Assembly (NCBI RefSeq): GCF_004962245.1
Contig: NZ_SUHQ01000018.1
Span: 1-64,000 of the forward strand
DNA length: 64,000 bases
Origin: Mesorhizobium sp.
GTDB taxonomy: Bacteria > Pseudomonadota > Alphaproteobacteria > Rhizobiales > Rhizobiaceae
Direction: 5' to 3'
Positions 52,630 to 61,413 of this stretch are shown piece after piece. The stretch's first letter is position 1. Each line of letters opens with the position of its first letter. A model generated the notes under the pieces. The model worked only from the letters and a program-made list of their open reading frames with translations. It was not told the origin of the DNA and did not search any database. Position numbers and translations under genes: made by a program.

Positions 52630-53088
52630 TTATGCTTGTTTTCGCTCACGCGGCGCGGGAGCGTATAACGGCCTGGCAACGCGTGGCGTCCTGGGAACGC
52701 GTGGCGTCCCGGGAACGCGTGCGTCAAGGATCGGCGTCCCGGAATCACCCGGGCCGCCGATCCTGCTTCGCGCCATATAGGATGTCGCGGGCTTTTCGCC
52801 GACAGGCTCGTTGGACGATTCTGACGGCGCTGTGTCGACAACCCTAAGTTTCGCGCCTGTTTTTGCGCCAGGGCGGATCAGCCTGATGAGCCGGCGCACC
52901 AGCGACGGCCGGCTGCGGTCGGGAACCGCGCGCGAGAAATCGACGTCCGGCAGCATGCCGCGATGCGGGCGCCGGCGGGTCTCGGCGTGAACCGCAGACG
53001 AATAGGTTTCGCCGATCAAAAGCGCCCAGGTCGCCATCCTGCGCTCGTGCAGGCTTCTTGAGCCGGGAATCTTGCAGGGATCGAACAT
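52630..53088 (-). CDS. Hypothetical protein upstream of the ABC exporter genes
   Basis: This 152-residue product starts MFDPCKIPGSRSLHERRMATWALLIGE-like (key feature: a soluble, Arg-rich region) and ends in a Pro/Thr/Arg-rich stretch encoded by a tandem repeat. The ATG at 53088 has GGAGG seven bases upstream, and the stop is 13 bp before the exporter start, so it may be co-transcribed. No domain is recognised. It could also be a spurious frame. Confidence 0.45.
   Translation of the reverse strand: MFDPCKIPGSRSLHERRMATWALLIGETYSSAVHAETRRRPHRGMLPDVDFSRAVPDRSRPSLVRRLIRLIRPGAKTGAKLRVVDTAPSESSNEPVGEKPATSYMARSRIGGPGDSGTPILDARVPGTPRVPRTPRVARPLYAPAPRERKQA
52673..52725. repeat. Tandem 17-18-bp repeat (three units)
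   Basis: CTGGCAACGCGTGGCGTC, CTGGGAACGCGTGGCGTC and CCGGGAACGCGTGCGTC follow one another. They encode TPRVPRTPRV-like sequence in the preceding hypothetical gene. The ACGCGT core is shared by all three. Confidence 0.82.
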
Positions 53089-53510
53089 CGGTCCGTCCTC
53101 CATGTGAAAATACAGAAAAAAGGGTGAGTCCGGCCTGTTCGCGGGCGAATGGCCAGCGAAAGGCAGGGATTGAACAGAGGCGTGTTCAGGTGGGGCGTTC
53201 AGCCCCTTCGACAACTTGAAAAACATCGCAGGATTCCTTCGAAGGCCGAAAAAGTTTCCGGCTAAGAATCGGTGCGATTGAAGTCTAAAAGATCAGGAGA
53301 ATCGTCGTACCGAAACCGCCGGCAGGCTGGTAAGCCCACAAGAGGGGCGCTGGATGTACATGATCATCATGAGTTACCCCTCCATCGGTTCGGGTTGACA
53401 ATGCCCGGCGTATAACCGACTTCGCAGAAAATGACCACCCGCCAGTCCAGCAATTTCCAAAACCGCGAGGCCCCTGTGGCCGATCTGCCACGGATCAAAA
53501 GAGCGCGGAA
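53089..53510. other. Gene-free region before trmL
   Basis: I see no supported gene. The minus-strand part is the leader of the hypothetical/ABC operon and the plus-strand part leads to trmL. Open frames here lack ribosome-binding sites and family features. Confidence 0.45.
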
Positions 53511-53969
53511 ATGAACGACCGTCTCCGCATCGCGCTCTACCAGCCGGATATCGCCGGCAACACCGGGACAATCCTGCGCTTCGCCGCTTGCCTCGGTCTC
53601 GGCGTCGACATCATCGAACCGGCCGGCTTTCCGCTCTCCGACCGGGCGCTGAAACGGGCCGGCATGGATTATCTCAAAATGGCGCGGCTTTCCCGGCATG
53701 TCGACTGGCATGCCTTCGAGAACTGGCGCAGAGGCGAAGCGCGGCGACTGGTGCTGCTGTCGACCAGAGCCGCGACCGCCTACACAGATTTCACCTTCGC
53801 CGATGCCGACATTCTTCTTTTCGGCCGCGAATCCGCAGGCGTGCCGGATCCTGTCCACGAGGCGGCGGATACGCGACTGATCATCCCGATGCAGCCCGGC
53901 GCGCGCAGCATCAACGTCGCGCTTTCCGTCGCCATGGTGGCCGGCGAGGCGATCCGGCAACTCGGATAG
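53511..53969 (+). CDS. trmL: tRNA (cytidine/uridine-34 2'-O)-methyltransferase TrmL
   Basis: This 152-residue SPOUT methyltransferase modifies the wobble base of tRNA-Leu. Motifs are IALYQPDIAGNTGTILRFAA, LLFGRESAGVP and the trefoil knot end LIIPMQPGARSINVALSVAMV. The length and order match the YibK/TrmL subfamily. The ATG at 53511 follows GCGGAA, a weak site. No operon partner. Confidence 0.95.
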   Translation: MNDRLRIALYQPDIAGNTGTILRFAACLGLGVDIIEPAGFPLSDRALKRAGMDYLKMARLSRHVDWHAFENWRRGEARRLVLLSTRAATAYTDFTFADADILLFGRESAGVPDPVHEAADTRLIIPMQPGARSINVALSVAMVAGEAIRQLG

Positions 53970-54116
53970 GATTTGCAGCCCGTCGGCGGGCGCAGCCATC
54001 ACGGCCGTTTTCTGGCCGACGACCGCACCCTCTCCTGTCATTCTCACCCAGGCGCACATCGCCTTCTCCTGCGGTTCGCATGTCTGGTTTGCATGTCCTG
54101 GGTTTCTTCGTTACAA

Positions 54117-54134
54117 GCTCAACCTAACTTGAGG
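54117..54134. promoter_or_regulatory. Candidate SoxR box upstream of soxR
   Basis: GCTCAACCTAACTTGAGG has CTCAA/TTGAG arms and closely resembles the SoxR-box consensus CCTCAAGTTAACTTGAGG. It ends 17 bp before the soxR start codon, so it is an autoregulation site or lies in the soxR leader. Confidence 0.7.
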
Positions 54135-54151
54135 TCAAGCGGAAAATTCGA

Positions 54152-54598
54152 ATGGTTGCGGTGACGGAATTGACGGTCGGCCAGGTCGCCACGCGAAGCG
54201 GGGTGGCGGTATCGGCACTGCATTTCTACGAGGCGCGCGGACTGATCCGCAGCCACCGCACATCAGGCAACCAGCGGCGCTACGGCCGCGACGTGCTGAG
54301 GCGTGTGGCGATCATCAGGGTAGCGCAGGAGGTCGGCATCTCGCTGGCCGAAATCGGCGCGGCACTCGAATCGCTGCCTGAAGGCCGCACGCCGACGCGC
54401 GAGGATTGGAACCTGCTTTCAACGAACTGGCGCGACCAGCTCGATCAGAAGATTGCCCAGCTGAAGAAGCTGCGCGACGGGCTGACCGACTGCATCGGCT
54501 GCGGCTGCATGTCGATCGACAAGTGCCCGCTGCGGAACAAGGAAGACCGGCTGAGCGCCCAAGGCCCGGGAGCAAGGCGGCTGTTGGTCGCGCTTTAG
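54152..54598 (+). CDS. soxR: Redox-sensing transcriptional activator SoxR
   Basis: This 148-residue MerR-family regulator has the helix-turn-helix start LTVGQVATRSGVAVSALHFYE. The [2Fe-2S] motif CIGCGCMSIDKC (C-x2-C-x-C-x5-C) is at about residues 117-128. SoxR senses redox-cycling compounds. A SoxR box sits just upstream. In non-enteric bacteria SoxR usually controls a few efflux or redox genes rather than soxS; the targets are not visible here. Confidence 0.95.
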   Translation: MVAVTELTVGQVATRSGVAVSALHFYEARGLIRSHRTSGNQRRYGRDVLRRVAIIRVAQEVGISLAEIGAALESLPEGRTPTREDWNLLSTNWRDQLDQKIAQLKKLRDGLTDCIGCGCMSIDKCPLRNKEDRLSAQGPGARRLLVAL

Positions 54599-54852
54599 TC
54601 CGCCCCCGGCAGCCGCCTGATGGTGAATTCGATGACGTCGCCCGGCCGCTCGAACCAGCTTTCGATCTCGGTCCAGTAGGCCTGCTTGGGAAAGCGCTCG
54701 AACCACTCCTGCGCCTTGAGGCGCGCATCGGAACGCGGCAGGACGAAAGTCTCGCGCAGGAACCCGTCGCGCGGCAGGCGCTCGCGCTCGGCGCGCGAAC
54801 GGTCGAGCCTCTTCTTCAGGCCATCCAGCGGCGGTCTTGCCGGAGTGCGCAC
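54595..54852 (-). CDS. Small hypothetical protein opposite the soxR end
   Basis: This ~85-residue product includes LKKRLDRSRAERERLPRDGF, LPRSDARLKAQEWFERFPKQAYW and FERPGDVIEFTIRRLPGAD; the last resembles a conserved rhizobial C-terminus. A GTG at 54852 with GGAG upstream gives the start; an ATG in the other frame (54865) is possible but less likely. Its stop overlaps the soxR stop region. No function known. Confidence 0.6.
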   Translation of the reverse strand: MRTPARPPLDGLKKRLDRSRAERERLPRDGFLRETFVLPRSDARLKAQEWFERFPKQAYWTEIESWFERPGDVIEFTIRRLPGAD

Positions 54853-54957
54853 GAAAGAACTCCATTCACACTTGACCCTTGCACCCAAGAGATTAGGGAT
54901 CGCGGCCGGAAAAGACGAGTCATTTGTCGGGCTACGCCCCACAACCGGAGACAGCAT

Positions 54958-55872
54958 TTGCAACGACCCGAAATAGCGGCGGGGCTGCCGGCCGACATCG
55001 AACAGAAGAAGATGAAGGCGCGGCTGTGGTTCGAGACGTTGCGCGAGCGCATCTGCGCCGCGTTCGAACAGATCGAGCAGGACCTGCAGGGGCCGCAGGC
55101 CTCATGGTCGCCCGGCCGCTTCGAAAAGACGCCGTGGGAGCGCGATGCGGGCAAAGGCGGCGGCGGCACTATGTCGATGATGCGTGGCCGCGTCTTCGAG
55201 AAGGTCGGCGTCCACACCTCCACCGTCTATGGCGAGTTCTCGCCGGAGTTCAGGAAGCAGATGCCGGGCGCCGAGGAAGACCCGCGCTTCTGGGCGAGCG
55301 GCATTTCGCTGATCGCCCACCCGTGGAATCCCAACGTGCCGGCCGTGCATATGAACACGCGCATGGTCGTCACCTCGCGACAGTGGTTCGGCGGCGGCGC
55401 CGACCTGACGCCGGTGCTCGACCGTCGCCGCACCCAGGACGACCCGGACACGGTTGCCTTCCACCGCGCCATGCAATTCGCCTGCGAGAAGCACCCCGCG
55501 GTGGCCGACCACGCGAAATTCAAGGCCTGGTGCGACGAGTATTTCTATCTGCCGCACCGCAACGAACCGCGCGGCACCGGCGGCATCTTCTTCGACTGGC
55601 TGCATTCGGACGAGGACAGAGGCGGCTGGGACGCCGATTTCAACTTCGTCCAGGATGTCGGGCGCGCTTTTCTCGTCGTCTACGGGCATCTCGTGCGGGC
55701 CAATTTCAACGACAACTGGACCGATGGCGACCGCGAAGAGCAACTCGTTCGCCGTGGCCGCTACGTCGAATTCAACTTACTTCACGATCGCGGCACCATC
55801 TTTGGGCTGAAGACCGGCGGCAACGTCGCCTCGATCCTGTCCAGCCTGCCGCCAGAGGTGAAATGGCCGTAA
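54958..55872 (+). CDS. hemF: Oxygen-dependent coproporphyrinogen III oxidase
   Basis: This 304-residue heme-biosynthesis enzyme oxidatively decarboxylates coproporphyrinogen III aerobically. Its motifs are GGGGTMSMMRGRVFEKVGV, SGISLIAHPWNPNVPAVHMN, WFGGGADLTPVL, and RRGRYVEFNLLHDRGTIFGL. The TTG at 54958 has GGAG upstream and gives the usual length; the frame upstream runs through soxR antisense. It faces outwards from the small hypothetical gene. Confidence 0.95.
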   Translation: MQRPEIAAGLPADIEQKKMKARLWFETLRERICAAFEQIEQDLQGPQASWSPGRFEKTPWERDAGKGGGGTMSMMRGRVFEKVGVHTSTVYGEFSPEFRKQMPGAEEDPRFWASGISLIAHPWNPNVPAVHMNTRMVVTSRQWFGGGADLTPVLDRRRTQDDPDTVAFHRAMQFACEKHPAVADHAKFKAWCDEYFYLPHRNEPRGTGGIFFDWLHSDEDRGGWDADFNFVQDVGRAFLVVYGHLVRANFNDNWTDGDREEQLVRRGRYVEFNLLHDRGTIFGLKTGGNVASILSSLPPEVKWP

Positions 55873-56075
55873 AATCTCGGTGAGTTGGACGTGAGCCGCA
55901 ATCACGTCCAAATCGCCGGATCTTGGCGGCGAATGTGGCGCACAGAATATCTTTTTCGTCTAATATCCGTTTGAAAAAACAGGACTAATTTCCGTTTCCG
56001 GGCCGGGAAACGCCGGCGGTTCTCGCCTCCTCTAGAACCGCGACCCGACGCGACCGGACGGCCCATGATTGAGTG

Positions 56076-56099
56076 GGGCACCTTCCCAAGCAGGTGCCC
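56076..56099 (+). promoter_or_regulatory. Hairpin in the DUF1344 leader
   Basis: GGGCACCT (56076-56083) pairs with AGGTGCCC (56092-56099) around an 8-nt loop, followed by TCATTTT. It sits 22 bp before the ATG at 56122. It could be an attenuator-like leader hairpin or a transcript end from upstream. Confidence 0.5.
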
Positions 56100-56121
56100 T
56101 CATTTTCCAGGAGAGCATGCC

Positions 56122-56382
56122 ATGCGCAAGCTTGTTATGACGGTTGCGGCTGTTGCCGTTCTTGCCTCTGGTGGCGCTGCCTTCGCAGCGGTCAAACACA
56201 CCACGGGCACGATCAAGACCTATGATGGAACGGCCATGAGCCTTGTTCTGGACGACGGATCGACCTTTACGCTGCCCAAGGCCTTCAAGAATCCTGGCCT
56301 GAAGGCCGGCGAAAAGGTCCGCGTTTCGTGGGACATGAGCGGCAAGCACAAGATTGCCGAGGCAGTCAGGATCGTGAAGTGA
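56122..56382 (+). CDS. DUF1344 exported protein
   Basis: This 86-residue protein has a signal peptide (MRKLVMTVAAVAVLASGGAAFA, cleavage near 22) and a small beta domain (GTIKTYDGTAMSLVLDDGSTF-like). It matches DUF1344, found in rhizobial periplasmic proteins. The start is the ATG at 56122 after GGAGAGCATGCC. An intrinsic terminator lies 57 bp past the stop. Function unknown. Confidence 0.87.
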   Translation: MRKLVMTVAAVAVLASGGAAFAAVKHTTGTIKTYDGTAMSLVLDDGSTFTLPKAFKNPGLKAGEKVRVSWDMSGKHKIAEAVRIVK

Positions 56383-56438
56383 TGGCCTTCCCCATTGGAG
56401 CAAAGCGAGACTGGTCTTGCTCTATGTAGCATATAAAG

Positions 56439-56465
56439 GGCGGAGCAGCGATGCTCCGCCTTTTT
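56439..56465 (+). terminator. Terminator after the DUF1344 gene
   Basis: The 9-bp stem GGCGGAGCA/TGCTCCGCC has a GCGA loop, followed by TTTTT. It is the expected intrinsic terminator form. Confidence 0.88.
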
Positions 56466-56519
56466 CGGTCTTTGCGGCAACCAAAGCCCGTTCAATCGTG
56501 TTATGCTTGCTTCCCGCGT

Positions 56520-56560
56520 GCATGACCCCAAAACGAACCGGTTTCCGACAGGGATCATGC
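56520..56560. repeat. Family D repeat upstream of the DUF1059 gene
   Basis: GCATGACCCCAAAACGAACCGGTTTCCGACAGGGATCATGC resembles the family D copies at 43991 and 46568, with GATCATGC-type ends and an ACCGGTTT core. Its end is about 70 bp from the ATG at 56634. Confidence 0.8.
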
Positions 56561-56633
56561 GTCGATCAAGGTGCTGGAGCTTCCGCGCTCAAGCAAGTGT
56601 GCGGCGCTCCAAGGAGGAAAAGGGAGAAATCCG

Positions 56634-56819
56634 ATGAAGGAATTCCACTGCGGCTCGCTCGTACCGGGTTGTGACTGGCATACGCGCGCCGACGAGGAAG
56701 CCGAAGTCATGCGTCGCGCGGTCGAGCATATGCGCGAGACGCATGGCGAGACGATCATCCGCGAGACGATGATCGAAGCCATCCGTTCGCGCATTGAAAA
56801 GGCCCGCGATGCCGCCTGA
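56634..56819 (+). CDS. DUF1059 small protein
   Basis: This 61-residue protein starts MKEFHCGSLVPGCDWHTRAD and contains VMRRAVEHMRETHGE, matching DUF1059, whose few studied members are small Cys/His proteins of unknown role. Cys6 and Cys13 with two His in the helix suggest metal binding. The ATG at 56634 has AAGGGAGAAATCC. Its stop is 5 bp from the converging cca stop. Confidence 0.85.
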   Translation: MKEFHCGSLVPGCDWHTRADEEAEVMRRAVEHMRETHGETIIRETMIEAIRSRIEKARDAA

Positions 56820-56824
56820 CTTGC

Positions 56825-58093
56825 CTAGCTTTCGAGTGCTTTTGCGGCGCGCTTGAGGAGCGCGCCGCGATCGAGCGCAAAGCCGGATTCGACCCACTCG
56901 TTTTCAAGGTTTTTCAGGATTGCGCCGAGTTTCGGCCCGGGCGACGCGCCAAGCGTCGTCAGATCCGCGCCCTTGAGCGGAAAGTCAGGCTTTTTCCATC
57001 TTCCGGCGAAGGCCAGCAGGCGCGAGAAGCCACCGGCTTCGAGCAGCGCGTCATTGTCCTCGACCGCGCGGGCTCGGGCGGAAGCGAGCGACAGCCGCAA
57101 GCGATCGACAAGCCCCTGATAATCGCCACGATAGAGCCGTTTTGCGAGTTCCGCTTCGGTCGTCTTCGGCTCGACGGGCGCTGTCAGCGCCCACTGCCTG
57201 AGGCGGCCGGCTTCGCTGATGGAGAATTTCAGCCGCTCGGCGAGCGTCTTCATCCGCGCGGCGTCCGGCGGCACGATCGCTTCCAGCCTGAGCAGCGGTT
57301 CCGACGTCCAGCCCAGATCCTTCTCGGCCCTGGTCAGCGCATGGATCGAATCGATGCCCCATTTTTCGCTCTCCGGCAGAACGCTGGTGAGCACGCCGGC
57401 CTGGCGCATCCACAGCAAGGCGCGCGACGGGTCGGGGGCCGACAGCAGCTTCTTCAGCTCGGACCAGACGCGCTCGGCCGAGAGTTGGCTAAGCCCACCC
57501 TTGAGCCGGGCGCAAGCCTTCAGCCCTTCGGCATCGGGCCGGCCGTCGCCATACCAGGCGAAGAAGCGGAAAAAGCGCAGGATGCGCAGATAATCCTCGC
57601 GGATGCGCGCTTCCGGATCGCCAATGAAGCGCAGCCGGCGCGCCTCTATGTCGGCTATGCCGCCAACCAGGTCGACGACCGTGCCGTCGGCCTCGGCATA
57701 GAGCGCGTTGATGGTGAAATCGCGCCGTTCCGCGTCGGCCCTCCAGTCGCGCCCGAACGAGACCTTGGCTCGCCGCCCGTCGGTCTCGATGTCGGCACGC
57801 AACGTGGTCACCTCGAACGGCTTCCCGCCGGCGACAATCGTGATGGTGCCGTGCTCGATGCCGGTCGGCACGGCCTTGAAGCCCGCCGCCTCGGTGCGGC
57901 GGATGGTTTCATCAGGCAGGCAAGTGGTGGCGATATCGACATCGGCGACCGGCTGGCCGATGAGCGCGTTGCGCACCGCGCCGCCGGCGACACGTGCCTC
58001 CTCGCCGCCATCCGCCAGCGCCGCCAGCAGGCGCTGCAGGTGCTGTTCGCCGAGCCAGTCGGCTTTGCCCGCGAGCGACACCCGGCCGCTCAC
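56825..58093 (-). CDS. cca: CCA-adding/poly(A) polymerase-family tRNA nucleotidyltransferase
   Basis: This 422-residue class II nucleotidyltransferase has GGAVRNALIGQPVADVDIAT (the G-G-x-V-R and DxD motifs). A neck region is seen in RRLRFIGDPEARIREDYLRILR. It completes tRNA 3'-CCA ends or acts as a poly(A) polymerase; the split of roles in alphaproteobacteria makes this uncertain. Its GTG start overlaps the NUDIX stop (GTGA at 58090-58093), so they are one operon. Confidence 0.93.
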   Translation of the reverse strand: MSGRVSLAGKADWLGEQHLQRLLAALADGGEEARVAGGAVRNALIGQPVADVDIATTCLPDETIRRTEAAGFKAVPTGIEHGTITIVAGGKPFEVTTLRADIETDGRRAKVSFGRDWRADAERRDFTINALYAEADGTVVDLVGGIADIEARRLRFIGDPEARIREDYLRILRFFRFFAWYGDGRPDAEGLKACARLKGGLSQLSAERVWSELKKLLSAPDPSRALLWMRQAGVLTSVLPESEKWGIDSIHALTRAEKDLGWTSEPLLRLEAIVPPDAARMKTLAERLKFSISEAGRLRQWALTAPVEPKTTEAELAKRLYRGDYQGLVDRLRLSLASARARAVEDNDALLEAGGFSRLLAFAGRWKKPDFPLKGADLTTLGASPGPKLGAILKNLENEWVESGFALDRGALLKRAAKALES

Positions 58094-58719
58094 GTATAGA
58101 GCCTTTCATAGAGCGTGCGGATGATGCCGGCGGTGACGCCCCAGATACGCTGGCCGCCATAGGGCATCTCGTAGAAGACCCATTCCAGATCGTTCCACAT
58201 GCGGCTGTCGCGGCCATGGTTGGCCGGGTCCATCAGGAAGCGCAGCGGCACTTCGAAGGCGGCGTCGACCTCATCGGAATTCAGCGCCAGTGAAAAACCC
58301 GGCCGCACTATTCCCAGCACCGGGGCGATGCGGTAGCCGCTGCCGGAGGCATAATCGGGCATGCGGCCGATGATCTCGATCCGGTCCTGGCCAAGTCCGA
58401 TCTCCTCGAATGTCTCGCGCAATGCCGCCGCCTCCGGGCTCGGGTCGGTCGGATCGATCGTGCCGCCGGGAAAGGCCACCTGCCCCGAATGGTTGCGCAG
58501 CTTCTCCGCTCGCTTGGTCAGCAGAACCGTGGCGTCGCGCCCGTGATCGACCACCGGGATCAGCACGGCGGCATCGCGCAGTGCCTTGGCGGGCTTCAAA
58601 CGCGGATGGCCGGGGTTGAAACGATGGTCGCCATCGTCGGCGGCGTGCGCCAGCGGCTGTGCCGCGACGCGTGCGCGAAAATCCTCTGCGGAAAACGGCG
58701 TCGGCGTCATCTGGTCCAT
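58090..58719 (-). CDS. NUDIX CoA pyrophosphatase-like protein
   Basis: This 209-residue hydrolase has the NUDIX box GGTIDPTDPSPEAAALRETFEEIGL (described by its GX5EX7REUXEEXGU pattern at about residues 88-110). It also has the CoA pyrophosphatase feature LLTKRAEKLRNHSGQVAFPGG. It likely hydrolyses CoA or related nucleotides. Its start (TGATG at 58717) overlaps the DUF1285 stop, and its own stop overlaps cca, so all three are translationally coupled. Confidence 0.9.
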   Translation of the reverse strand: MDQMTPTPFSAEDFRARVAAQPLAHAADDGDHRFNPGHPRLKPAKALRDAAVLIPVVDHGRDATVLLTKRAEKLRNHSGQVAFPGGTIDPTDPSPEAAALRETFEEIGLGQDRIEIIGRMPDYASGSGYRIAPVLGIVRPGFSLALNSDEVDAAFEVPLRFLMDPANHGRDSRMWNDLEWVFYEMPYGGQRIWGVTAGIIRTLYERLYT

Positions 58720-59348
58720 CACGCGCTCAGCCGCTGCAATTTTTCCGCCGGCATGATCGGATAGACCGCGCCCTTCGAGCGGACGGCAAACATCCTTCTG
58801 CCGCCGACCTCGATCTCCTCGCCATGCTCGACCAGTTCGTACATGACCGGCCGCGCCACCAGCGCTTCCAGCCGCCCGCGCACCAGCACATAGGGTTTCA
58901 GGCCACCGGTCGCGTCCTCGTCGACGAAGCGCAACGGATGGTCCGGCCCGGCCTCGACCACGTCACCGACATTGGTGCGGAAGGTGATGACCTGGCCAGC
59001 ACCGGTGCCGGAAACGTCCATCTCGACGGCGATGAAAGGCGCGTCGACGACGCGGATGCCGACCCTTTCCATCGGTGTCACCAGATAGGTCTGGCCGTCC
59101 TCGTCCTTGCGCAGCACGGACGAGAAAAGCTGCACCAGCGGCATGCGGCCGATCGGCGTGCCCTGGTAGAACCAGGTGCCGTCCTGTCTGATCTCCATGT
59201 CGAGGTCGCCGCAAAAGGCCGGATTCCAGCGCTCCACCGGTGCCGGCCCCTTGCCCGCGCGGGCGGCACGCGAGATCAGCGCTTGCAGCCCGTGCACCTC
59301 GGTGGCGGCCATCAGACTCGCTTCAGGATCGTCGGCGCGTTCTGTCAT
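58719..59348 (-). CDS. DUF1285 protein
   Basis: This 209-residue protein has the family pattern NPAFCGDLDMEIRQDGTWFYQGTPI and VLRKDEDGQTYLVTPMERVGI, a predicted beta-rich protein conserved in proteobacteria. Its function is unestablished, but it is consistently next to NUDIX and cca genes in rhizobia. The start at 59348 (ATG) is preferred over 59354. It heads the operon. Confidence 0.88.
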   Translation of the reverse strand: MTERADDPEASLMAATEVHGLQALISRAARAGKGPAPVERWNPAFCGDLDMEIRQDGTWFYQGTPIGRMPLVQLFSSVLRKDEDGQTYLVTPMERVGIRVVDAPFIAVEMDVSGTGAGQVITFRTNVGDVVEAGPDHPLRFVDEDATGGLKPYVLVRGRLEALVARPVMYELVEHGEEIEVGGRRMFAVRSKGAVYPIMPAEKLQRLSA

Positions 59349-59494
59349 GGTCACGAAATAGTCACTGTTGTTCCGCTTGTCAGCCTAAGTCTGTGATTTA
59401 AGTTCAAAGACAGGCGCCATGCCAGACCGAATCGCGGCATCCTGCGGCGTCGAAGGTGCAAGCTGGTATTTCCAACGAGAAGGATCGATGCTGC

Positions 59495-60499
59495 ATGAGC
59501 GTGATGATCAAGGAAAGCCCGATCAGCGAAAAAGACATGATCACCCAGGCCGAGACGGCGCTGGCCGACATTTCCAGGGTTCGCGATGGCGTCGGGCGTG
59601 TCATCTTCGGCCAGGAAAGCGTCGTCGAACGCACGCTGGTGGCGCTGCTGGCCGGCGGCCATGCGCTGCTGGTCGGCGTGCCCGGCCTCGCCAAGACCAA
59701 GCTGGTCGAAACGCTTGGCATTGTGCTCGGCCTCGATTCCCGCCGCATCCAGTTCACGCCCGACTTGATGCCGTCCGATATTCTCGGCTCCGAGGTGATG
59801 GAACAGGACGAGTTCGGCAAACGGTCCTTCCGCTTCATCTCCGGGCCGATCTTCGCGCAGTTGCTGATGGCCGACGAGATCAACCGCGCCTCGCCGCGCA
59901 CCCAGTCGGCGCTGCTGCAGTCGATGCAGGAATACCACGTCACCATTGCCGGTATCCGTCACGACCTGCCGGCGCCCTTCCACGTGCTGGCGACGCAGAA
60001 TCCGCTCGAGCAGGAAGGCACCTATCCGCTGCCCGAGGCGCAGCTCGACCGTTTCCTGATGCAGGTCGACATCCTCTATCCGGAAATCGAGGCGGAGCGC
60101 CGCATCCTTCTGGAAACCACCGGCATCGAGGATGCCAAGGCGCAGAACGTGCTGCAGCCGGCGCGGCTGAAGGAGATCCAGACCCTCATCCGCCGCATGC
60201 CGGTGCCTGAAAGCGTCGTCGACGCGATCCTCCAGCTGGTGCGCTCGGCGCGCCCCGGCCAGGGCAATGCCGAAACCGACAAGCACGTCGCCTGGGGCCC
60301 GGGCCCGCGCGCCAGCCAGGCGCTGACGCTATGCGCCCGCGCCCGCGCGCTCTATGATGGACGGCTGGCGCCGTCGGTCGACGATATCAGAGCGCTGGCC
60401 GAGCCGGTGCTGCAGCACCGCATGGCGTTGACCTTCGCCGCCCGTGCCGAGAGCACGACAGTGCGCGACGTCGTGGCGAAACTGGCAAAAGGGATCTGA
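59495..60499 (+). CDS. MoxR-type AAA+ ATPase
   Basis: This 334-residue ATPase has Walker A GVPGLAKTK, Walker B LLMADEINRASPR, and sensor 1 LATQNPLEQEGTYPL. MoxR ATPases act as chaperones for maturation of metal- or membrane-protein complexes. It is followed with a 1-bp TGATG overlap by a DUF58 gene and then a DUF4159 membrane protein, the standard MoxR gene cluster. The start (59495 or 59507) lacks a strong site. Confidence 0.93.
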   Translation: MSVMIKESPISEKDMITQAETALADISRVRDGVGRVIFGQESVVERTLVALLAGGHALLVGVPGLAKTKLVETLGIVLGLDSRRIQFTPDLMPSDILGSEVMEQDEFGKRSFRFISGPIFAQLLMADEINRASPRTQSALLQSMQEYHVTIAGIRHDLPAPFHVLATQNPLEQEGTYPLPEAQLDRFLMQVDILYPEIEAERRILLETTGIEDAKAQNVLQPARLKEIQTLIRRMPVPESVVDAILQLVRSARPGQGNAETDKHVAWGPGPRASQALTLCARARALYDGRLAPSVDDIRALAEPVLQHRMALTFAARAESTTVRDVVAKLAKGI

Positions 60500-61413
60500 T
60501 GGCGCGCATAGGCGAGGCACAGGCACCGGCAGCGACGCGTGACGCGCTCGCCCGCGGCCGGTTGCGTGCTTCGCTGGTGCCGGATCTGCTGGTCGAGGCG
60601 CGCCGCATCGTCAACACGGTGATCGCCGGCTGGCACGGCCGCCGCAAGCGCGGCATCGGCGAGAATTTCTGGCAGTTCCGGCCCTATGTCGAAGGCGATT
60701 CCTCGCGCATCGACTGGCGCCGCTCGGCCCGCGACGACCACACCTATGTGCGCGACCGCGAATGGGAGGCCGCCCATACGGTATGGCTGTGGGCCGACCC
60801 CTCGCCTTCCATGCTCTACAAATCGACCGGGGCCACCGTCTCGAAGGAATCCCGCGCGCTGGTGCTGGCGCTGGCCATGGCCGAGCTTCTGTCGCGCAGC
60901 GGCGAGCGTATCGCCTGGCCCGGCCTGACCGATCCGTTCACCGCCCGCAACGGCGCCGAGCGCATCGCGGCGCAGCTCGCCCATGCCGGTGAGCTGCCGG
61001 CAAAGCCCGACCTGTCCGCCATCCGGCGCTTCTGCGACATCGTCATCGTCAGCGATTTCCTCGATCCGGTCGAGGACACCATCGCCTGGCTCGACGTGCT
61101 CGCCCGCCACGGCGTGCGTGCCCATCTGATCGAGGTCGCCGACCCGGCCGAGGAGAGATTTCCCTATGCCGGCCGCACCGAATTCACCGATCCCGAGACC
61201 GGCGACAAGCTGACTGCCGGCCGCGCCGAAACGCTTGGCGATGAATACCGCCTGCTTTACATCGCCCGCCGCCAGGAACTGGCCGCCTGGTGCAATCGGC
61301 TCGGCTGGAGCTTCACCGTCAACCACACCGACCGCCTCGCTTCCGAGGCGCTGGTGCGTGTCCACATGGCCATGACCGTCGATGGCAGCTTAGCCGGGAG
61401 GATCAGCGCATGA
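60499..61413 (+). CDS. DUF58 protein
   Basis: This 304-residue protein has the family signature GRRKRGIGENFWQFRPYVEGD with RIDWRRSARDD at about residues 50-80, and a VWA-like fold further on. DUF58 proteins work with MoxR ATPases, probably as adaptor/chaperone components. Its start overlaps the MoxR stop, and its stop overlaps the next start (ATGA at 61410). Confidence 0.9.
   Translation: MARIGEAQAPAATRDALARGRLRASLVPDLLVEARRIVNTVIAGWHGRRKRGIGENFWQFRPYVEGDSSRIDWRRSARDDHTYVRDREWEAAHTVWLWADPSPSMLYKSTGATVSKESRALVLALAMAELLSRSGERIAWPGLTDPFTARNGAERIAAQLAHAGELPAKPDLSAIRRFCDIVIVSDFLDPVEDTIAWLDVLARHGVRAHLIEVADPAEERFPYAGRTEFTDPETGDKLTAGRAETLGDEYRLLYIARRQELAAWCNRLGWSFTVNHTDRLASEALVRVHMAMTVDGSLAGRISA

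Noticed and set aside
52673..52725. CRISPR-like repeats upstream of the exporter
   Set aside because: The units abut with no spacers and number only three.
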